From: Anaerolineales bacterium
GTDB lineage: Bacteria > Chloroflexota > Anaerolineae > Anaerolineales > DRMV01
Length of the DNA: 6,226 nucleotides
Assembly (NCBI GenBank): GCA_027044735.1
Contig: JALUBW010000021.1
Coordinates: 1 to 6,226 of the forward strand
Direction: 5' to 3'
Shown: positions 1 to 5,281 of the stretch, piece after piece
How positions within the stretch are numbered: the first letter of the stretch is position 1
Layout: each line of letters begins with the position of its first letter
Notes under the pieces: generated by a model
Told to the model about the DNA's origin: nothing
The model's database searches: none
Seen by the model: only the letters and a program-made list of their open reading frames with translations
Made by a program: the position numbers and the translations under genes

Positions 1-3
1 ACC

Positions 4-28
4 TAACGCCCTTTACGACGTAACGCCC
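4..28. repeat. Short direct repeat upstream of the cold-shock promoter
   Basis: The octamer TAACGCCC occurs at 4-11 and again at 21-28, a 17-bp period, about 40 bp upstream of the -35 box. Two sites less than two helical turns apart could bind a regulator, but an 8-bp match can also arise by chance. Nothing else in positions 1-50 looks like a gene. Confidence 0.3.
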
Positions 29-53
29 CACGAATCCTGATCAGCAAACACCA

Positions 54-67
54 CTTTTGTGCAAAAG
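54..67. promoter_or_regulatory. Small palindrome abutting the -35 box
   Basis: CTTTTG at 54-59 and CAAAAG at 62-67 form a 6-bp inverted repeat around a 2-bp centre. It ends one base before the -35 hexamer of the cold-shock promoter. It could be an operator half-site pair or the remnant of a terminator from a gene to the left. No protein assignment is possible. Confidence 0.3.
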
Positions 68-68
68 G

Positions 69-97
69 TTGACAGCCCCCCTCGGCGGTGTTATGCT
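69..97 (+). promoter_or_regulatory. Sigma-70-type promoter of the cold-shock gene
   Basis: A perfect -35 hexamer TTGACA lies at 69-74. After an optimal 17-bp spacer comes TATGCT at 92-97, which matches the -10 consensus at four of six positions including the key first TA and last T. Transcription would start near 103-105, giving a leader of roughly 93 nt before the ATG at 198. Promoter strength and spacing fit a highly expressed small gene. The call rests on motif and spacing only. Confidence 0.75.
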
Positions 98-144
98 TGC
101 AGGGCATCGGAGGCAACAGCATTTATCTGTGCCAAAGAGCAATA

Positions 145-180
145 CCCTCAGCAGTGGCTAAGGGCCGCTGCTAAATTTTT
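145..180 (+). promoter_or_regulatory. Cold-shock mRNA leader with terminator-like and competing hairpins
   Basis: Positions 150-158 pair with 164-172, giving nine base pairs (one G-U) around a 5-nt loop. Three A and then five T (176-180) follow directly, so it reads like an intrinsic terminator inside the leader. It ends just before the Shine-Dalgarno sequence at 182-188. A competing hairpin is possible: CCCT at 145-148 with AGGG at 161-164, and AGC at 150-152 with GCT at 157-159. The two folds exclude each other. Cold-shock genes in other bacteria are known to be controlled through their leaders. That this leader switches is inference. Confidence 0.45.
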
Positions 181-181
181 G

Positions 182-188
182 TAAGGAG
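182..188 (+). promoter_or_regulatory. Ribosome binding site of the cold-shock gene
   Basis: TAAGGAG lies 9 nt before the ATG at 198, a strong Shine-Dalgarno sequence at good spacing. It fixes the start codon. It begins two bases after the T-run of the leader hairpin, so structure there could affect ribosome access. Confidence 0.85.
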
Positions 189-197
189 ATAGAAAGA

Positions 198-407
198 ATG
201 TCTGAACGTTATGTAGGTACCGTCAAATGGTTCAATGCCACCAAGGGCTTCGGCTTTATCGGCCGTGAGGATGGCGAAGATGTTTTTGTCCACTACAGCG
301 CCATTCGCATGGACGGCTATCGCACTTTGGAAGAAGGCCAGAAGGTTGAATTCTCCATTGAGCAGGGGCCCAAGGGGCTGCAAGCCGCCGATGTGACGCC
401 TCTCTAA
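198..407 (+). CDS. csp: Cold-shock domain protein (CspA family)
   Basis: This is a complete 69-residue single-domain cold-shock protein, the usual family length. Proteins of this family are five-stranded beta barrels that bind single-stranded RNA and DNA in the cytoplasm, and they act as RNA chaperones that melt mRNA structure. The N-terminal [15 protein letters not shown] block carries the aromatic W11 and F12 and the RNP1 motif KGFGFI (16-21). RNP2 is VFVHY (29-33), with the binding residues F30 and H32. A C-terminal [11 protein letters not shown] strand closes the barrel. The gene is a single-gene unit with its own promoter, a leader of about 93 nt, a strong ribosome binding site and an intrinsic terminator. 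It converges with ftsH. Whether it is cold-induced or constitutive cannot be told from sequence, since many bacteria hold several paralogues. Confidence 0.97.
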   Translation: MSERYVGTVKWFNATKGFGFIGREDGEDVFVHYSAIRMDGYRTLEEGQKVEFSIEQGPKGLQAADVTPL

Positions 408-428
408 AGAGATTGCGACGCACATAAC

Positions 429-463
429 AATAGCCCGCCATTTTGGCGGGCTATTTTCGTTTT
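429..463 (+). terminator. Intrinsic terminator of the cold-shock gene, possibly bidirectional
   Basis: A 12-bp perfect stem (429-440 with 444-455) with a GC-rich core and a TTT loop is followed by T-rich sequence to 463. It begins 21 bp after the cold-shock stop codon. The same hairpin lies about 40 bp past the ftsH stop on the opposite strand, where it is followed by a weaker run (TTGTTATG). It may therefore serve both converging genes. Confidence 0.88.
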
Positions 464-494
464 CGTGTATGCGGTGGTTTGGGCGGCGCTTTGC

Positions 495-2387
495 TCATGC
501 TGCCGAGGGCTGCTCTTTGGGCGGAGGGGCGGTGCGCGGTTTAGGCGTTGCCCTCTTAGGCACCGGCGGCGGGAAAATCTGCTCAAATTCTTCCCGCGAA
601 AGCGTCTCCACTTCCAGCAGGCGCTGGGCAACGGCGTGGAGTTTGTCGCTGTATTGCTGCAAAATTTCTTTAGCGCGGTTGTAGGCTTTGTTCACCAGTT
701 TTTGCACTTCGGCGTCAATCCTTTCTGCCACTGCCTCGGAATAGTCGCGCTGTTCGGAAATTTCGCGCCCTAAGAAAACCAGTTCTTCTTTTTTGCCGTA
801 GGCAATGGGGCCGAGGGTTTCGCTCATGCCCCAGCGGGTCACCATCATGCGAGCGAGTTGAGTTACCCGCTCAATGTCGTTTGAAGCGCCCGAGGTGATG
901 TCGTCAAACATCAACTCTTCGGCGGCGCGGCCGCCCATTAGCCCAACCATATCGGCAAAAACCTTGCGGCGCGACATGAGTATGCGGTCTTCTGCTGGAA
1001 GGGTGAGCGTATAGCCTCCGGCCATGCCGCGAGCAATGATGGAAACTTTGTGCACAGGGTCGGCTTCGGGCAGTGCTTGCATCACCACCGCGTGCCCTGC
1101 CTCGTGGTAGGCAATGATGCGCTTTTCGTCTTCGTTGATCACGCGGCTCTTGCGCTCTGGCCCGGCAATGACGCGTTCAATGGCCTCTTCAAAGTCTTCC
1201 ATTGTGATAATTTTGCGGTTGCGGCGGGCAGCCAAAATTGCGGCCTCGTTCACCAAGTTCTCCAAATCGGCGCCAACGAAACCGGGGGTGGCGCGCGCCA
1301 GCACTTTTAGGTCAACTGAAGGGTCAATCGGCTTGCCGCGCACATGCACGCGGAGGATGGCTTCGCGGCCGCGCACGTCGGGCTTATCCAGCACCACGCG
1401 GCGGTCAAAGCGGCCGGGGCGCAAAAGGGCCGGGTCAAGGATGTCGGGGCGGTTGGTGGCTGCCATCACGATGATGTTGGTGTCGCTGTCAAAACCATCC
1501 ATTTCAACCAGCAGCTGGTTGAGGGTTTGCTCGCGTTCGTCGTGGCTGCCGCCCAAGCCTGCGCCGCGCTGACGCCCCACCGCGTCAATTTCATCCACAA
1601 AAACAATGCAGGGGGAATGTTTTTTGGCTTGGTCAAACAAGTCGCGTACGCGGCTTGCGCCTACACCCACAAACATTTCCACGAATTCCGAGCCCGAAAT
1701 GGAGAAAAACGGCACTCCGGCCTCGCCGGCTACGGCTTTGGCCAGCAGGGTTTTGCCTGTGCCGGGAGGGCCTACCAGCAAAACGCCTTTGGGAATGCGC
1801 GCTCCAAGCGCAATGAACTTGTGCGGTTCTTTGAGGAATTCCACAACCTCTTTCAATTCCTCTTTGGCCTCGTCAACGCCTGCCACGTCGTCAAAAGTGA
1901 CCATCGGCCGGTCGCCGGTGAACATGCGGGCGCGCGCTTTGCCGAATGAAAGTGCGCCGCTCCCCGCACCCTGACTTTGGCGGATGAAGAACCAAAACAT
2001 CCCCGCCAACAACAGCACCGGCAAAAGGTAGCCCAGCGCCGTGATCACGTTCATCCAGGAACTGGGCGGCTTGAAGTCTATCTTCACCTTGTCGGGGGCT
2101 AAGGCCTCCGGCGGCACACCCAATTCGCGCAATTGGCGCACCAACCCTTCCGCGGGGTCAATGTTGGCTTTTTTCTTAGTGCCGTCTTTGTAAATTACCT
2201 CAACCGAGGTGTCTTTGGCGATCAGGCGGGTTACCTTGCCCGCCTTTATATCGGCGGCCACTTGGTTGATGTAAAGCGGCTCGGCGGTTTGTTGTTTCCC
2301 CGAATAACTGTACCAAAGGAGCGCCACCACCGCCAAAATTATGAACAGGTATAGCGAGGAAGCCCTTGTTCCGCTGGGTTGATTCAC
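495..2387 (-). CDS. ftsH: ATP-dependent zinc metalloprotease FtsH
   Basis: This complete 630-residue protein is a membrane-anchored AAA+ protease that extracts and degrades misfolded membrane proteins and selected cytoplasmic regulators as a hexamer. Order of parts: transmembrane helix 1 (about 11-27); an extracytoplasmic domain (about 30-110); transmembrane helix 2 (about 113-135); an AAA+ module with Walker A GPPGTGKT (206-213), pore motif FVGVG (239-243), Walker B with D265 and E266, and a second region of homology with putative arginine fingers R323 and R326. The M41 peptidase domain has the zinc site HEAGH (428-432) and a third ligand, probably D504. A helical C-terminus (about 550-603) ends in a proline-rich tail (606-630). 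All catalytic residues are present. The start is GTG, supported by GGAGG five bases upstream and by correct placement before the first membrane helix. The gene stands alone behind a long leader with its own likely promoter. Confidence 0.98.
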   Translation of the reverse strand: MNQPSGTRASSLYLFIILAVVALLWYSYSGKQQTAEPLYINQVAADIKAGKVTRLIAKDTSVEVIYKDGTKKKANIDPAEGLVRQLRELGVPPEALAPDKVKIDFKPPSSWMNVITALGYLLPVLLLAGMFWFFIRQSQGAGSGALSFGKARARMFTGDRPMVTFDDVAGVDEAKEELKEVVEFLKEPHKFIALGARIPKGVLLVGPPGTGKTLLAKAVAGEAGVPFFSISGSEFVEMFVGVGASRVRDLFDQAKKHSPCIVFVDEIDAVGRQRGAGLGGSHDEREQTLNQLLVEMDGFDSDTNIIVMAATNRPDILDPALLRPGRFDRRVVLDKPDVRGREAILRVHVRGKPIDPSVDLKVLARATPGFVGADLENLVNEAAILAARRNRKIITMEDFEEAIERVIAGPERKSRVINEDEKRIIAYHEAGHAVVMQALPEADPVHKVSIIARGMAGGYTLTLPAEDRILMSRRKVFADMVGLMGGRAAEELMFDDITSGASNDIERVTQLARMMVTRWGMSETLGPIAYGKKEELVFLGREISEQRDYSEAVAERIDAEVQKLVNKAYNRAKEILQQYSDKLHAVAQRLLEVETLSREEFEQIFPPPVPKRATPKPRTAPPPKEQPSAA

Positions 2388-2392
2388 TTAAA

Positions 2393-2397
2393 CCTCC
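2393..2397 (-). promoter_or_regulatory. Ribosome binding site that sets the ftsH GTG start
   Basis: On the - strand GGAGG is followed by TTTAA and then GTG. There is no in-frame ATG before residue 112, which lies after the first membrane helix. The GTG with this Shine-Dalgarno sequence is therefore the clear start. Confidence 0.88.
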
Positions 2398-2411
2398 AAA
2401 ACTTGAAACAT

Positions 2412-2579
2412 CCCTTTCCGAATGGCTCCAAGGGTGGCAGCCTACCCCTGAAGGGAAGAGAAGAGGTTATGCGTTGTTTTGACGGCTTCGCCGTCAGAAC
2501 AACACACATTTTTTCTCTTTCCTTTCCGAGAGGCAGGAAAAACAAGGGCCTGCCCGGCCCCTGTTTGCCCTTGAACAGG
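2412..2579 (-). promoter_or_regulatory. Structured leader of ftsH mRNA
   Basis: Several hairpins lie between the likely ftsH promoter and its start codon. The strongest pairs 2473-2486 with 2490-2503: 14 bp with one G-T pair and a 3-nt loop. Farther upstream, 2543-2549 can pair with 2567-2573, or 2560-2565 with 2574-2579, and these two are mutually exclusive. Close to the ribosome binding site, CCCTT at 2412-2416 can pair with AAGGG at 2430-2434. The 9-mer CCTTTCCGA occurs twice (2413-2421 and 2521-2529). No known riboswitch class was recognised. Function is inference; an RNA-level control of ftsH is one possibility. Confidence 0.4.
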
Positions 2580-2639
2580 ATAAATCAGGGTTGGGAAAGA
2601 GATGAGCGGTTTTATTTTCTGAGCACGAACACGGGCAAA

Positions 2640-2669
2640 ATTATACCATTTTTGGGTAATGGCTGTTTA
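2640..2669 (-). promoter_or_regulatory. Likely extended -10 promoter of ftsH
   Basis: On the - strand the sequence TGGTATAAT gives a perfect -10 box (2645-2640) preceded by the extended -10 TGn motif. A partial -35, TAAACA (2669-2664), matches the consensus at four of six positions at an 18-bp spacing. Transcription would begin near 2633, about 245 nt before the GTG start. No heat-shock-type (CIRCE) inverted repeat was seen here. Confidence 0.6.
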
Positions 2670-2729
2670 TGGACTTGGGAAGAGCACTTTCCCCGCTTTG
2701 CTAAAGGGGTTACGCAGTTGCTCGTAGAA

Positions 2730-2831
2730 GCGCTCATTTTCGTGTCATGGCGAGCCGCTGTAGGCGGCGAAGCCATCCCCTAGACGGTGGGGGAGACCGC
2801 TTCGGCGGTCTACGACCGCCTCGCGGCGACA
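2730..2831 (+). repeat. 102-bp palindromic repeat, copy A
   Basis: This segment matches the reverse complement of 4752-4853 at 93 of 102 positions by hand alignment, with no gaps. It contains nested palindromes. The first is ATGGC...GCCAT (2747-2775 region) enclosing GCCGC/GCGGC-type arms. The second is a perfect hairpin, AGACCGC TTCG GCGGTCT (2794-2811), whose + strand RNA would carry the very stable C(UUCG)G tetraloop. An overlapping alternative stem pairs GGCGGTC (2804-2810) with GACCGCC (2814-2820). It contains no reading frame. The form, starting GTCATGGCGAGCCG and running into GAAGCCATCCCC, resembles a widely dispersed class of intergenic repeats in bacterial genomes; its mobility is unproven. 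Confidence 0.85.
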
Positions 2832-2833
2832 TG

Positions 2834-2861
2834 AAGCAGGAGAAGTGCGTAGATCCTGCTT
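2834..2861 (-). terminator. Hairpin just downstream of the kinase gene
   Basis: AAGCAGGA (2834-2841) and TCCTGCTT (2854-2861) form a perfect 8-bp stem around a 12-nt loop, starting 8 bp beyond the kinase stop codon. No U-run follows on the - strand. It may protect the mRNA 3' end or be a weak terminator, together with the adjoining repeat, rather than a classical intrinsic terminator. Confidence 0.4.
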
Positions 2862-2869
2862 GCGAAAGC

Positions 2870-3526
2870 CTAAAACGGCAATGAGGATTGGTAAGGCATT
2901 AGCCGTAAGGCGCGGCGGATGCGGTTTTCAATTTCTTCAAGGTGGTCGGGGTAGCGCACGAAATCCATGTTGGTTGTGTCAATGGTGAGCACGGGTGCGC
3001 CGCGGTGGTGGTTGGCGAAGTGGTCTTCGTATGCCGCATGCAGGCGGGCAATGTAGGCGGGGTCCATGTTGCGTTCGTAGGGGCGGTCGCGCATGGCAAT
3101 CCGCTGCATCAGCACTTCGGGTTCCGCGCGCAGGTAAACCACCAAATCGGGAAGAGGAATTTTCTCGGCAAGCGCTTCGTGGACGCGGTAGTACATATCC
3201 AATTCGTCGCCGCTGAGGTTGATACGGGCAAACAGGGCGTCTTTTTCAAAGGTGTAGTCGGCAATCAGGCTTTTGCCCGCGTTTAGCATGGCGGGCACGG
3301 TGCGGTTTTGCTGGTAGTAGCGGCTAAGCAGGAAGAAAACCTGCGTTTGGAAGGCATAGCGCGCCGGGTCTTCGTAAAATTTCGGCAGGAATGGGTTTTC
3401 TTCAAACACTTCAAGCAGGAGTTCATCGGCTTTCAAGCGGGGCTGAAGCAGGCGCGCAAGCGTGGTTTTCCCTACGCCGATGACTCCCTCAACGGCGATG
3501 TAAAAGTTTGACTTTTTGCGGTTCAT
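2870..3526 (-). CDS. Deoxynucleoside kinase family protein (dAK/dGK-like)
   Basis: This complete 218-residue cytoplasmic kinase belongs to the deoxynucleoside kinase family. Such enzymes transfer a phosphate from ATP (or another NTP) to the 5'-hydroxyl of salvaged deoxynucleosides. The P-loop is GVIGVGKTT (14-22) after E13. An EENPFL segment (42-47) sits where the family has the acidic residue that acts as base. DYTFEKDALFA (90-100) corresponds to the substrate-site segment usually written DRS or ERS, so the arginine position is occupied by tyrosine here. A lid-like arginine-rich stretch (R142, R146, R148, with E151) is followed by the usual Y-rich helix. Length is typical. The ATG has GGAG four bases upstream and lies 12 bp after the dipeptidase stop, so the two are probably co-transcribed. 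Substrate preference (dA, dG, dC or dT) cannot be read reliably. Confidence 0.9.
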   Translation of the reverse strand: MNRKKSNFYIAVEGVIGVGKTTLARLLQPRLKADELLLEVFEENPFLPKFYEDPARYAFQTQVFFLLSRYYQQNRTVPAMLNAGKSLIADYTFEKDALFARINLSGDELDMYYRVHEALAEKIPLPDLVVYLRAEPEVLMQRIAMRDRPYERNMDPAYIARLHAAYEDHFANHHRGAPVLTIDTTNMDFVRYPDHLEEIENRIRRALRLMPYQSSLPF

Positions 3527-3538
3527 TTTGCTCCGGTT

Positions 3539-4615
3539 TTAGGCGAGGGTGTTCAACTTCCTCAGCCAATTGTGGGCGAAGATGTTGGCAATGTCGGAGT
3601 TGGAGTAGCCGCGCTCCGCCAGCACATCGGCGAGTTTTTGCAGGTCGGCGATGGTGTCAATTTCGGCAGGCACCATTTCAACGCCAAAGCCGCCGTCAAA
3701 ATCGGTGCCCAAGGCAACGTGCTTGCTTGAGCCGGTGCGCTGGCAGATGTAATCAATGTGGTCGGCAACGCGGCTCAGCGGCAGGCGGGGCATTTCGGGC
3801 CGCCAAGTTGCATCCAGAAAGCGGTTGAACGGCACAATGCCGATTACGCCATCCTGCTCGGCAAGGGCGAGTATAACATCATCGGGCAAAAAGCGGTTGG
3901 ATTTTGTCTCGCCGACCATCGCGAGCGGGTTGGCGTGGCTGGCAATGATTTTGCCGGAGGGGTAGATTTCCAGCGCCTCGCGCGCCGCCGCGGAGTCCAT
4001 GTGGCTGAGGTCAAGCAAAAAGCCAATTTCCGCCATTGCTTTGAGCAGTGTTTTGCCCTCGTCGGTCAGGGGGCCGGGCTCTCCCGTTCCGCCGCAAAAG
4101 CGCGTGCCAGCCCATGCAGGACCGATTATCCGCACGCCCCAATCCCACCACTGCGGCAACTCATCGGGGGAACGGACGCCTTCCGCACCTTCCATAAGCA
4201 CCACAATCCCAACAGGCTTGTGGGCGTTGGCGGGCTTTTGCTTCCACTCGGCGATGTGAGAGTTTAGGTCGGTGCGCGAGCGCAAAAGGCGGAATTTGTG
4301 CGGGTGTTCTTCGGCCAAGCGATGGTAAATTTCCACCTGACGGTGGTAGAGGGCGTGGGCTTGGTCTGGGTTGGCGTAAGAAAAGCGCCCTTTTTCGTCT
4401 TCGGTAGCCCGACGGCGCGGAGGGGCGAACAGCGTGCCGAAAACAATGCCTACTTGCCCTTTGAGGTATTCGGGGTAGCCGAGCAGGGTGTTGCCGTTAC
4501 GCTTGGGGACGTCGGTGTTTTGCTCCAAGCGGCGGGTTTCGTGGGCGCTACGGGTGTAGTCGCGCCCGTAGCGGAGCATGTTCCAAGCGATGTCTTCGTG
4601 AGCGTCAATTATCAT
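3539..4615 (-). CDS. Membrane dipeptidase family M19 (renal dipeptidase-like)
   Basis: This complete 358-residue zinc metallopeptidase hydrolyses dipeptides in other family members; some act on D-amino-acid-containing or L,D substrates. The amidohydrolase-type metal site is intact: H6 and D8 in DAHED, bridging E142 in MEGAEG, H205 in DLSH and H227 in SHAN. R241 (SNRF) and D305 (GTDFDGG) match the substrate and catalytic positions. No signal peptide or membrane segment is visible, so it is probably cytoplasmic despite the family name. I chose the ATG at 4615 because AGAGG lies five bases upstream and the HxD motif then sits at residue 6, as in bacterial relatives. A longer frame to a TTG at 4681 runs through an interspersed repeat and adds 22 unconserved residues. 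It is first in an operon with the kinase. The natural substrate is unknown. Confidence 0.93.
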   Translation of the reverse strand: MIIDAHEDIAWNMLRYGRDYTRSAHETRRLEQNTDVPKRNGNTLLGYPEYLKGQVGIVFGTLFAPPRRRATEDEKGRFSYANPDQAHALYHRQVEIYHRLAEEHPHKFRLLRSRTDLNSHIAEWKQKPANAHKPVGIVVLMEGAEGVRSPDELPQWWDWGVRIIGPAWAGTRFCGGTGEPGPLTDEGKTLLKAMAEIGFLLDLSHMDSAAAREALEIYPSGKIIASHANPLAMVGETKSNRFLPDDVILALAEQDGVIGIVPFNRFLDATWRPEMPRLPLSRVADHIDYICQRTGSSKHVALGTDFDGGFGVEMVPAEIDTIADLQKLADVLAERGYSNSDIANIFAHNWLRKLNTLA

Positions 4616-4620
4616 TTTTG

Positions 4621-4625
4621 CCTCT
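4621..4625 (-). promoter_or_regulatory. Ribosome binding site that sets the dipeptidase start
   Basis: AGAGG on the - strand, followed by CAAAA and ATG, favours the start at 4615 over the upstream TTG at 4681. The TTG has no good Shine-Dalgarno sequence and lies inside a repeat shared with 4984-5029. Confidence 0.75.
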
Positions 4626-4637
4626 TTGCTTGTGGTA

Positions 4638-4683
4638 AAGTCGCCTCGGAGCGATCTCGCAGGCGGCAGGTGCAGTTTCAACT
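4638..4683 (+). repeat. Diverged partial copy of the 4982-5100 element
   Basis: These 46 bases align without gaps to 4984-5029 in the same orientation with 39 identities. The last 16 (AGGTGCAGTTTCAACT) are perfect. The terminal hairpin seen in the other copy is degraded here. The repeat ends 12 bp before the dipeptidase ribosome binding site, so it forms part of that gene's leader if transcription starts upstream. Confidence 0.8.
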
Positions 4684-4725
4684 TTCACACGGGGGCACAG
4701 GGATTTTTCAAAGTGTGAAATTAGA
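4683..4725 (-). promoter_or_regulatory. Possible weak promoter and inverted repeat ahead of the dipeptidase operon
   Basis: On the - strand TCTAAT (4725-4720) matches the -10 consensus at five of six positions, but no good -35 is present. Just downstream, TTTCACAC (4683-4690) and GTGTGAAA (4713-4720) form an 8-bp inverted repeat with a 22-bp spacer. A smaller palindrome, TTTCA and TGAAA, lies at 4706-4720. Placement overlapping a -10 suits an operator, but this is weak evidence. Confidence 0.28.
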
Positions 4726-4751
4726 GCCTATCCGAAAATTCTTTGTAGGTG

Positions 4752-4853
4752 TGTCACCGCGAGGCGGTCGGAGACCGCCGAAGCGGTCTCCCCCACCGTT
4801 TTGGGGATGGCTTCACCGCCTACGGCGGCTCGCCATGACATGAAAACGGGCGC
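4752..4853 (-). repeat. 102-bp palindromic repeat, copy B (inverted relative to copy A)
   Basis: This is the reverse-complement partner of 2730-2831, with 93 of 102 positions identical. The central hairpin of AGACCGC and GCGGTCT is fully conserved. The nine differences include changes in the flanks and a two-base change near the middle (TAG against AAA). It lies upstream of the dipeptidase gene, so the pair brackets the dipeptidase-kinase operon. Confidence 0.85.
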
Positions 4854-4887
4854 CTGATTGACTGACAAAGCTTCAGCCGTTTACCAA

Positions 4888-4950
4888 ATCTCTCCTATCC
4901 CCCGATGAGCCGAGCGCGAGCGAGGCTCATCTGCCCCCTTCCCTCCCTTA
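4888..4950 (-). repeat. Polypurine-flanked palindrome, copy 1
   Basis: A perfect 8-bp stem GATGAGCC (4904-4911) and GGCTCATC (4924-4931) is flanked by pyrimidine-rich arms, 4888-4903 and 4933-4950. The second arm is an 18-bp perfect inverted match to 5177-5194. The first arm is a near match, in inverted orientation, to 5235-5250. The loop and stem between the arms differ from the other copy, so the arms look like the conserved part. Confidence 0.7.
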
Positions 4951-4981
4951 CTTATAGTTTCACAAATAAGCCCGACAAAAA

Positions 4982-5100
4982 GGAAGTCGCCGCAGGGCGA
5001 CTTCGCAAGCGGTAGGTGCAGTTTCAACTGCCGCCGTTTGAGCCCGGCGACTGAAGTCACGGGCTACAAAAGGGGGCTAAGTCCGCCTGCGCGGACTTCC
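4982..5100. repeat. REPIN-like element with a hairpin at each end
   Basis: This 119-bp element begins GGAAGTC and ends GACTTCC. At the left end a perfect 9-bp stem (4983-4991 with 4996-5004) closes a GCAG loop. At the right end a perfect 8-bp stem (5079-5086 with 5091-5098) closes a CTGC loop, the complement of the first. In the middle, AGCCCG (5041-5046) pairs with CGGGCT (5060-5065), enclosing GACT and AGTC. No reading frame fits it. Two related hairpins in inverted orientation recall REP doublets (REPINs), which are mobilised in trans by RAYT transposases. No such gene is in this window. Confidence 0.7.
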
Positions 5101-5176
5101 AGGCCGCTCCGGAAAGCCCCGACAAGCCTTTCCGGGTAGATCTAGGGATTGCCAAAATAATTTGGAAATGTGCAAC

Positions 5177-5250
5177 TAAGGGAGGGAAGGGGGCGGCTCC
5201 GGCAGGCTGAGCGAAGGCGAGGCCTCGCCGGGGCGGGGGTAGGGAGAGAT
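5177..5250 (+). repeat. Polypurine-flanked palindrome, copy 2
   Basis: Purine-rich arms at 5177-5194 and 5235-5250 match copy 1 (4888-4950) in inverted orientation, 18 of 18 bases for the first arm. Between them is a different palindrome, including the perfect 14-bp GGCGAGGCCTCGCC (5216-5229). Six runs of three or more G lie in the two arms, so G-quadruplex or triplex structure is conceivable on this strand. Confidence 0.7.
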
Positions 5251-5281
5251 AAAGCATCAAAGGTGATGGCGACGAGATTTG

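Larger units (their letters stand above)
2388..2869. other. 482-bp non-coding gap between the kinase gene and ftsH
   Basis: From the kinase end toward ftsH, this gap holds the 2834-2861 hairpin, repeat copy A (2730-2831), a small hairpin at 2692-2709 (CCC and CTTT against AAAG and GGG with one bulged G, no T-run), the ftsH promoter and the structured ftsH leader. One + strand reading frame (2379-2783) crosses the whole gap. It has no recognisable domain and no convincing ribosome binding site, and it runs into the repeat, so I do not call it a gene. Confidence 0.7.
4616..5281. other. 666-bp repeat-rich non-coding gap
   Basis: Most of this gap is occupied by repeats: the partial element at 4638-4683, repeat copy B at 4752-4853, a polypyrimidine-flanked palindrome at 4888-4950, a double-hairpin element at 4982-5100 and an inverted polypurine-flanked copy at 5177-5250. 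An isolated hairpin, CCGGAAAG (5109-5116) with CTTTCCGG (5128-5135), lies between them. Frames here are short and without recognisable domains. No clear terminator for the oxidoreductase gene was found beyond these palindromes. Confidence 0.75.

Noticed and set aside
1114..1949. Long + strand frames opposite ftsH (152 and 201 codons)
   Set aside because: They are antisense shadows of a gene with strongly conserved - strand motifs, and their translations are low-complexity or unlike any domain.
2481..2514. A + strand terminator: GACGGC hairpin followed by six T (2509-2514)
   Set aside because: No + strand gene lies upstream that would need it, and the T-run starts several bases after the stem. 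The hairpin makes more sense as part of the - strand ftsH leader.
2379..2783. A 134-codon + strand frame spanning the gap upstream of ftsH
   Set aside because: It has no recognisable domain and no convincing ribosome binding site, its start overlaps the ftsH start, and its end lies in repeat copy A. It is more likely open by chance through the leader.
4616..4681. A 22-residue N-terminal extension of the dipeptidase from a TTG start
   Set aside because: The extension is encoded by an interspersed repeat, and a better ribosome binding site precedes the ATG at 4615.
4298..4843. A 181-codon + strand frame across the dipeptidase 5' end and the gap
   Set aside because: It is antisense to the conserved dipeptidase and then runs through two interspersed repeats. 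It has no domain features.
4616..5281. A CRISPR array or an insertion sequence in the repeat-rich gap
   Set aside because: The repeats are not regularly spaced, they occur in mixed orientation and belong to different families, and no transposase or cas gene is present.
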